DNA from: Syntrophomonadaceae bacterium
GTDB lineage: Bacteria > Bacillota > Syntrophomonadia > Syntrophomonadales > Syntrophomonadaceae
DNA: 46,944 nt
Assembly (NCBI GenBank): GCA_012520725.1
Contig: JAAYNQ010000035.1
Span: forward strand, 1-46,944
Direction: 5' to 3'
A program made the position numbers and the translations under genes. The notes beneath the pieces were generated by a model. The model had not been told where the DNA came from. It saw only the letters and a list, made by a program, of their open reading frames with translations, and ran no database searches. The first letter of the stretch is position 1. Every line of letters starts with the position of its first letter. Positions 42,489 through 46,944 of the stretch are shown piece after piece.

Positions 42489-44570
42489 ATGAAATCACTG
42501 GTAATAGCAGAAAAACCGAGTGTGGCCCGGGAGATAGCCCGGGTCTTAAACTGTAAGGATAAAAAGCAGGGATATATTGAGGGATCCAAATATGTAGTAA
42601 GCTGGGCTTTGGGTCATCTGGTAACTCTGGCTGAACCAGAGGATTATGACCAGAAACTTAAACAATGGCGGATGGAGGATTTACCCATGCTGCCGGATAA
42701 GATGAAACTTAAGGTAATCCGTCAGACTTCCAAGCAATACCAGCTGGTGAAGAAACTCATGCATCGTTCGGATATCGATGAACTGATCATTGCTACCGAT
42801 GCCGGACGGGAAGGGGAACTGGTAGCCCGCTGGATTATAGCCCAGGCTAAATGCCACAAGCCCTTCAAGCGTTTGTGGATATCTTCTCAAACCGATAGCG
42901 CTATTAAGGAGGGATTTAAGAACCTTAAGCCAGGAAGCAATTATAACAAGCTGTATGATGCTGCTGTATGCAGAGCGGAGGCGGATTGGCTGGTGGGCTT
43001 GAATGTTACCCGGGCTCTTTCCTGCAAACACAATGCTCAGCTCAACGCCGGTCGGGTGCAAACTCCAACCCTGGCTATGGTGGTACAAAGGGAGCAAGAG
43101 ATTCAAGAGTTCAAACCCCAGCCCTATTGGACCGTAAGGGCGGATTTCGGTGATTACTATGGGGATTGGCGGGATGCCAGGGGACAGAGCCGTATCTTTG
43201 AGCAGGAAAAGGCCCGGCAGATTGCGGACCGGGTCCAGGGTAAGACAGCCAAAATCGCGGATATTAAAACCGAGCGCAAAAATGAGGCCCCTCCTTTACT
43301 ATATGATTTAACCGAGCTGCAGCGGGACGCCAACCGGGGGCTGAATTTTTCGGCGCAAAAGACCTTATCGGTATTGCAACGCCTCTATGAAAAGCATAAG
43401 ATTGTCACCTATCCGCGAACTGATTCCCGGTATTTAAGTAGTGATATTGTGCCCACACTGAAGAGCAGACTACAGGGTATAGCCACTGGTCCCTATCAGG
43501 CTATGATCGAACCCATTATAGCAAAGACCTTAAATCCGGGTTCCCGTTTTGTGGACAACAGTAAAGTCAGTGATCATCATGCCATAATTCCTACCGGAGA
43601 GAAGCTAAAGCTTGGTGAGCTATCCCTGGAAGAAAAGAGTTTGTTCGATTTAATTGCCCGGCGCTTTATAGCTATGTTCTATCCCCCATATAGCTATGAA
43701 AAAACTACCATCATCACCCTGGTCAATGGTGAGCGTTTTTATTCCCGAGGCCGGGTAGTGAAGGAAAAAGGCTGGAAAGCAGTAACCCAGTTATGGGAGG
43801 AAAAGGATAAAGCTGCTAAGGAGGTTTTGCCTGAACAAAGCCTTAAGCTGCAAGACCTGGGCAGTATCAAAGAGGTAAAAAGCTGTAATCTCAAGCGGGC
43901 CATGACATCACCCCCGCCACGCTATACCGAAGCTTCACTATTAACCGCTATGGAGAATCCGGGCAAGTTCATAGAGGATAAAAAACTACGGGAATCCATC
44001 AGTGGGAGTGGTTTAGGAACCCCGGCCACCCGAGCGGAAATTATTGAAAAACTCATCAGCAGCTTTTATATGGAGCGTAAAGGAAAACAATTGGTACCTA
44101 CCTCCAAGGCCAGGCAACTGATAGAATTGGCTCCGGAATCTTTGACCTCTCCAGTATTGACTGCCCAATGGGAGGAACAGCTCAACCTAATAGCCCGGGG
44201 CAATGGCAGTCGCAAGGAATTTATGGAGGGCATAAAAAACAGTGCCAGGCAGATGGTTAAGGATATAAGAGAAGATGACAGTGAATATAAACCGGACAAT
44301 GTCAGCCGAAAAAAATGTCCTGCCTGCGGCAAGAATATGCTTCTGGTGCAGGGGAAAAAGGGTAAAATGCTGGTATGCCCGGACAGGACCTGCGGTCATC
44401 GTCAAGCCGAAAAGGAAGAAGAGCTTGATGTTTTTAAAAAGGACCGGGTTAATAAGAAGCTGCTAAAAAAATACAGCGATGATGGAGAATTTGGCAGCAA
44501 TCTGGGAGAATTACTAAAAGCCGCCCTGGAAGAAAAGGCCAGGAAAAGCAAGGATGAAAAGCAACAGTAA
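42489..44570 (+). CDS. topB: DNA topoisomerase III
   Basis: This 693-residue type IA topoisomerase cuts one DNA strand and resolves linked or recombining molecules. The Toprim domain has the catalytic Glu8 (VIAEKPSVAREIARVL) and D104 in IIATDAGREGELVARW. The nucleophile is Tyr308 in IVTYPRTDSRYLSS. GTPATRAEIIEKLI is the other conserved block. The C-terminus has one four-Cys zinc finger (CPACGKN, then CPDRTCGH) and a lysine-rich tail. It is longer than plasmid-type TopB only by the tail and looks chromosomal. AGGTAGGTAG precedes the ATG. It is probably monocistronic or cotranscribed with the next gene 58 bases downstream. Confidence 0.96.
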   Translation: MKSLVIAEKPSVAREIARVLNCKDKKQGYIEGSKYVVSWALGHLVTLAEPEDYDQKLKQWRMEDLPMLPDKMKLKVIRQTSKQYQLVKKLMHRSDIDELIIATDAGREGELVARWIIAQAKCHKPFKRLWISSQTDSAIKEGFKNLKPGSNYNKLYDAAVCRAEADWLVGLNVTRALSCKHNAQLNAGRVQTPTLAMVVQREQEIQEFKPQPYWTVRADFGDYYGDWRDARGQSRIFEQEKARQIADRVQGKTAKIADIKTERKNEAPPLLYDLTELQRDANRGLNFSAQKTLSVLQRLYEKHKIVTYPRTDSRYLSSDIVPTLKSRLQGIATGPYQAMIEPIIAKTLNPGSRFVDNSKVSDHHAIIPTGEKLKLGELSLEEKSLFDLIARRFIAMFYPPYSYEKTTIITLVNGERFYSRGRVVKEKGWKAVTQLWEEKDKAAKEVLPEQSLKLQDLGSIKEVKSCNLKRAMTSPPPRYTEASLLTAMENPGKFIEDKKLRESISGSGLGTPATRAEIIEKLISSFYMERKGKQLVPTSKARQLIELAPESLTSPVLTAQWEEQLNLIARGNGSRKEFMEGIKNSARQMVKDIREDDSEYKPDNVSRKKCPACGKNMLLVQGKKGKMLVCPDRTCGHRQAEKEEELDVFKKDRVNKKLLKKYSDDGEFGSNLGELLKAALEEKARKSKDEKQQ

Positions 44571-44628
44571 ATTGATCAGCGATAAAAAGATACCACGATG
44601 AATTTTAGCATTATGGGAGGCAGAGTTC

Positions 44629-46572
44629 ATGGTTAATTTGGAGTACTTACTACAAGAGATTAAAATTAAATCCATGCTACTTAAAAACCGGGTAGTGATG
44701 CCGCCTATGGGTACCGGACTGGGCAGAAAGGATGGAACCGTCAGTGAAGCTACACTGGCCTACTTTAAGCGAAGAGTGGAAAGCGGTGCCGGACTATATA
44801 TTACGGAAATATCCTCCGTACATCCCCGGGGCAGTGTAAGCCCCAGTGCTCTTAGAATTTATGATGATAGCTATATAGACGGTCTCAGCCAGCTGGCTAA
44901 TATTACCCATCAGGCGGGTTCTAAAATAGCTATTCAGCTTCATCATGCCGGAAGAGAGAGTTTTTATCAACTGAACCGGGGACAAGCCATGGCTCCCTCA
45001 GCCATCCCCAGCTATGTCTTTGGAGGTTCACCCCAGGCTATGAGCCGGGAAGAAATCCAAGAAGTGGTCCAGGCTTTCGGGAGTGCGGCCAGGAGAGCGG
45101 TGGAAGCCGGCTTCGATGCGGTAGAACTTCATGCCGCTCACGGCTATCTCTTGCAGCAGTTTCTATCCATACACTCCAACCAGAGGGAGGATGAGTATGG
45201 AGGCAGCATGGAGAACCGGGCCCGCTTCATCCTGGAGTGTATTCAGGAGGTACGTGCTCAGGTGGGGCCTGATTTTCCCATATCATTGCGTATATCGGCG
45301 GAGGAAGTGATAAAAAACGGTTACAGCATTGAAGAAATGCAGGGAATCGTGCCGGAATTCGTAAAGGCCGGGGTGGATATAATCCATGCATCTTTCGGCA
45401 CCCATGGAAGTCCGGGTGGTATCATCCAGGCCCCCATCGAATATGAGCAGGGATTTAATGTACACCTGGCTCGTAAGATCAAAGAAAAGGTAGATATTCC
45501 TGTAATTGGGGTGGGCAGGTTTAGTGATCCGGTGATAATGAACGAAGCCATAAAAAGAGGGGACGCAGACTTGATCGCAGTAGGCAGGCAGCACCTGGCT
45601 GATCCTGACTTCCTTAAAAATGCTCAGGCCGGTCATCCGGAACGAACTTTTTATTGTCTGGCCTGTAATCAAGGCTGTATTGAAAGGTTAATTTATGAGG
45701 CAAAGCCGGTACGCTGTGCCATTAATCCGGAAACCGGACAGGAACTGTATTATCCCTCCCAGCCGGCAGCTAAGAAACGCCAGGTCTGGATAATTGGGGG
45801 TGGGCCGGCAGGTTTGACTGCTGCAGCCGAAGCGGCTCGCCTGGGGCATCAGGTTACACTTTTGGAAAAAGAAGAGCAGCTGGGGGGACAGGTTCTTATT
45901 GCTGCTAAAGCTCCCTATAAAGATGCCTATGCCGACTGGATCCAGAAGCTTAAGGATAAGGCCCTGAGGTATGGGGCCATTATCAGAACCGGGATGGAAG
46001 TAAACGAAAGAGTGATTCTGGAAGGAAGACCGGAAGTGGTAATACTGGCCACTGGAGCCAGGCAGCTTATACCTGAGCTGGAAGGGATGGGGTTGCCATC
46101 GGTAGTTGATGCCTGGAGTATACTGAGGGGAGAAAGGGCCGTAGGGGAAAACGCAGTAGTGGTTGGGGCCGGGTTAACCGGAATGGAAACCGCTGATTAC
46201 ATGATACAGCAGGGAGTTAAAAGTCTGGTGCTGGTGGATAAACTGCCTAAGTCTCCCATCAATCCTCTTACCGCTCATGGCAATATGTTGAATTATCGTT
46301 TTAAAAAGGCCGGAGGTAAATTCATGTTTAATACCCAGCTCAGTGAGATTAAAGAGAATTCGGTAGTTTTGCTGCAGGATGGGCAAAGTCATTTATTGTC
46401 CCCGGTGGATCAGGTAGTAATAGCTGTCGGAGCCCAGGCCGAAAACACTTTGGAGCCATTTCTGCTTCGATCCGGGATAGAGTACTATGTGGTAGGAGAC
46501 GCGGCTGGGCCCAGAAGGATTATCGAGGCGGTAGAGGAAGGAGCCCGGGCGGCCTGGAATATTTCCAGCTAG
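44629..46572 (+). CDS. Old-yellow-enzyme family 2-enoate/dienoyl-CoA reductase (FadH-like)
   Basis: This 647-residue protein has three parts. The N-terminal FMN barrel (about 1-340) has RVVMPPMGTGLGRKDG, QLHHAGRES, the active-site HAAHGYLLQQFLS and IAVGRQHLADPDF. A 4Fe-4S site follows, CLACNQGCIERL, with a fourth Cys in PVRCAINP. The FAD/NAD(P) region has VWIIGGGPAGLTAAAEAARL and AVVVGAGLTGMETADYM. This is the architecture of 2,4-dienoyl-CoA reductase, trimethylamine dehydrogenase and clostridial 2-enoate reductase. In a syntroph it may handle enoyl or dienoyl substrates, but the exact one is unknown. The GGGAGG site precedes the ATG. Confidence 0.93.
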   Translation: MVNLEYLLQEIKIKSMLLKNRVVMPPMGTGLGRKDGTVSEATLAYFKRRVESGAGLYITEISSVHPRGSVSPSALRIYDDSYIDGLSQLANITHQAGSKIAIQLHHAGRESFYQLNRGQAMAPSAIPSYVFGGSPQAMSREEIQEVVQAFGSAARRAVEAGFDAVELHAAHGYLLQQFLSIHSNQREDEYGGSMENRARFILECIQEVRAQVGPDFPISLRISAEEVIKNGYSIEEMQGIVPEFVKAGVDIIHASFGTHGSPGGIIQAPIEYEQGFNVHLARKIKEKVDIPVIGVGRFSDPVIMNEAIKRGDADLIAVGRQHLADPDFLKNAQAGHPERTFYCLACNQGCIERLIYEAKPVRCAINPETGQELYYPSQPAAKKRQVWIIGGGPAGLTAAAEAARLGHQVTLLEKEEQLGGQVLIAAKAPYKDAYADWIQKLKDKALRYGAIIRTGMEVNERVILEGRPEVVILATGARQLIPELEGMGLPSVVDAWSILRGERAVGENAVVVGAGLTGMETADYMIQQGVKSLVLVDKLPKSPINPLTAHGNMLNYRFKKAGGKFMFNTQLSEIKENSVVLLQDGQSHLLSPVDQVVIAVGAQAENTLEPFLLRSGIEYYVVGDAAGPRRIIEAVEEGARAAWNISS

Positions 46573-46702
46573 AAGAATAGCGGCAGGGAGAAAATTCAAA
46601 TATAGATTTCCAAAGCTGGTAACAAGTGTCATAATAGTACTAGAAGGACCTGACCCTGAGGCTTGGTAAGAATGAAAGTAATTTGAAAGGATACTGGTAT
46701 GT

Positions 46703-46944
46703 ATGCGTACACAAGTTACTAAAATACAGGCGAAGCTTCCGTCAATAGTCATATACCTTCTTGTACTAGCTATTTTAGCCTTTTTGCTGGCTTTAATGGT
46801 TGTGGCCGAGGAACCAGTGAATCAGGATGTGGATTATTCTTTAGAGTTGATGCAAGATATCTCCACTGCGGATGCAGCTATCTACCAGTGGCATGTGGTA
46901 ATACAAGAACCGGTTCGAATCAAGGACTTAAAATACCTGGCAGA
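46703..46944 (+). CDS. Secreted or membrane-anchored protein, 3' end missing (YwmB-like?)
   Basis: An ATG at 46703 opens a frame that runs off the right edge (80 residues seen). It begins with a signal or anchor segment (VIYLLVLAILAFLLALMVV) followed by an exported region (EEPVNQDVDYSLELMQDIST, AIYQWHVVIQEPVRIKDL). The tryptophan strand followed by L-K-Y-L-A is vaguely like YwmB (DUF1779) proteins of Firmicutes, but the fragment is too short to be sure. The ribosome binding site is weak (GAAAGG, 46685-46690). An alternative ATG at 46699 is in another frame and closes quickly. Confidence 0.6.
   Translation, partial: MRTQVTKIQAKLPSIVIYLLVLAILAFLLALMVVAEEPVNQDVDYSLELMQDISTADAAIYQWHVVIQEPVRIKDLKYLA

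Overview
The window looks like chromosomal DNA of an anaerobic, probably syntrophic, low-to-mid GC member of the Firmicutes (Clostridia, Syntrophomonadaceae-like). The reasons are a giant 2-hydroxyacyl-CoA dehydratase activase, a glycolate/lactate-type FAD plus Fe-S oxidoreductase pair, a 2-enoate/dienoyl-CoA reductase-type flavoenzyme, a SpoVK-like ATPase, LexA, class I-alpha glutamine synthetase, frequent GTG/TTG starts and strong AGGAGG ribosome binding sites. The genus is inference; there is no rRNA or tRNA in the window.

Left part (1 to about 9100) is accessory and partly decayed. It holds the end of an AddA/UvrD-like helicase-nuclease, a tight four-gene cassette of little-known proteins (DUF4258-like, TPR-like acidic protein, YdjM-like membrane protein, YaaW-like membrane protein), and a dual-OB-type gene interrupted by one in-frame stop. 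These are followed by two DUF488-family genes, a decayed stretch, an orphan four-repeat CRISPR array, an N-terminal fragment of cas1, and a 169-bp element with terminal inverted repeats.

From 9137 rightwards the DNA is mostly ordinary chromosome. The block spoVK - htrA-like protease - ynbB-like PLP enzyme - DUF456 - glnA - (convergent) lexA - ttcA-like recalls the Bacillus subtilis spoVK-hflX-ynbB-glnR-glnA order. Next come dacF-like, then glcF/glcD on the minus strand, divergent from larA, which together suggest lactate racemisation and oxidation. They are followed by murB, a B12-type radical SAM protein, a MEDS-PAS histidine kinase, a membrane S1C protease and an aminotransferase.

The region 31.0-36.2 kb is a TetR regulator divergent from a 1438-residue activase, with a palindrome just downstream of each promoter. 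Then come an SDH/ClpP-fold membrane protease, an EamA transporter, a DEAD-box RNA helicase, a second TIR-bounded element (163 bp) whose termini match those of the first, and a small hypothetical gene. Three tandem ~120-bp palindromic repeats follow, showing a compensatory base-pair change. An XRE regulator/DUF2178 pair with two operator-like palindromes, a nitroreductase, topoisomerase III and an old-yellow-enzyme family reductase complete the window, and the start of a membrane-anchored secreted protein runs off the right edge.

The observations I consider most worth following are the DUF488/dual-OB module with its nonsense codon, the four-gene cassette with a non-canonical start, the paired mini-elements, the structured 120-bp repeats, and the TetR-activase regulatory region.
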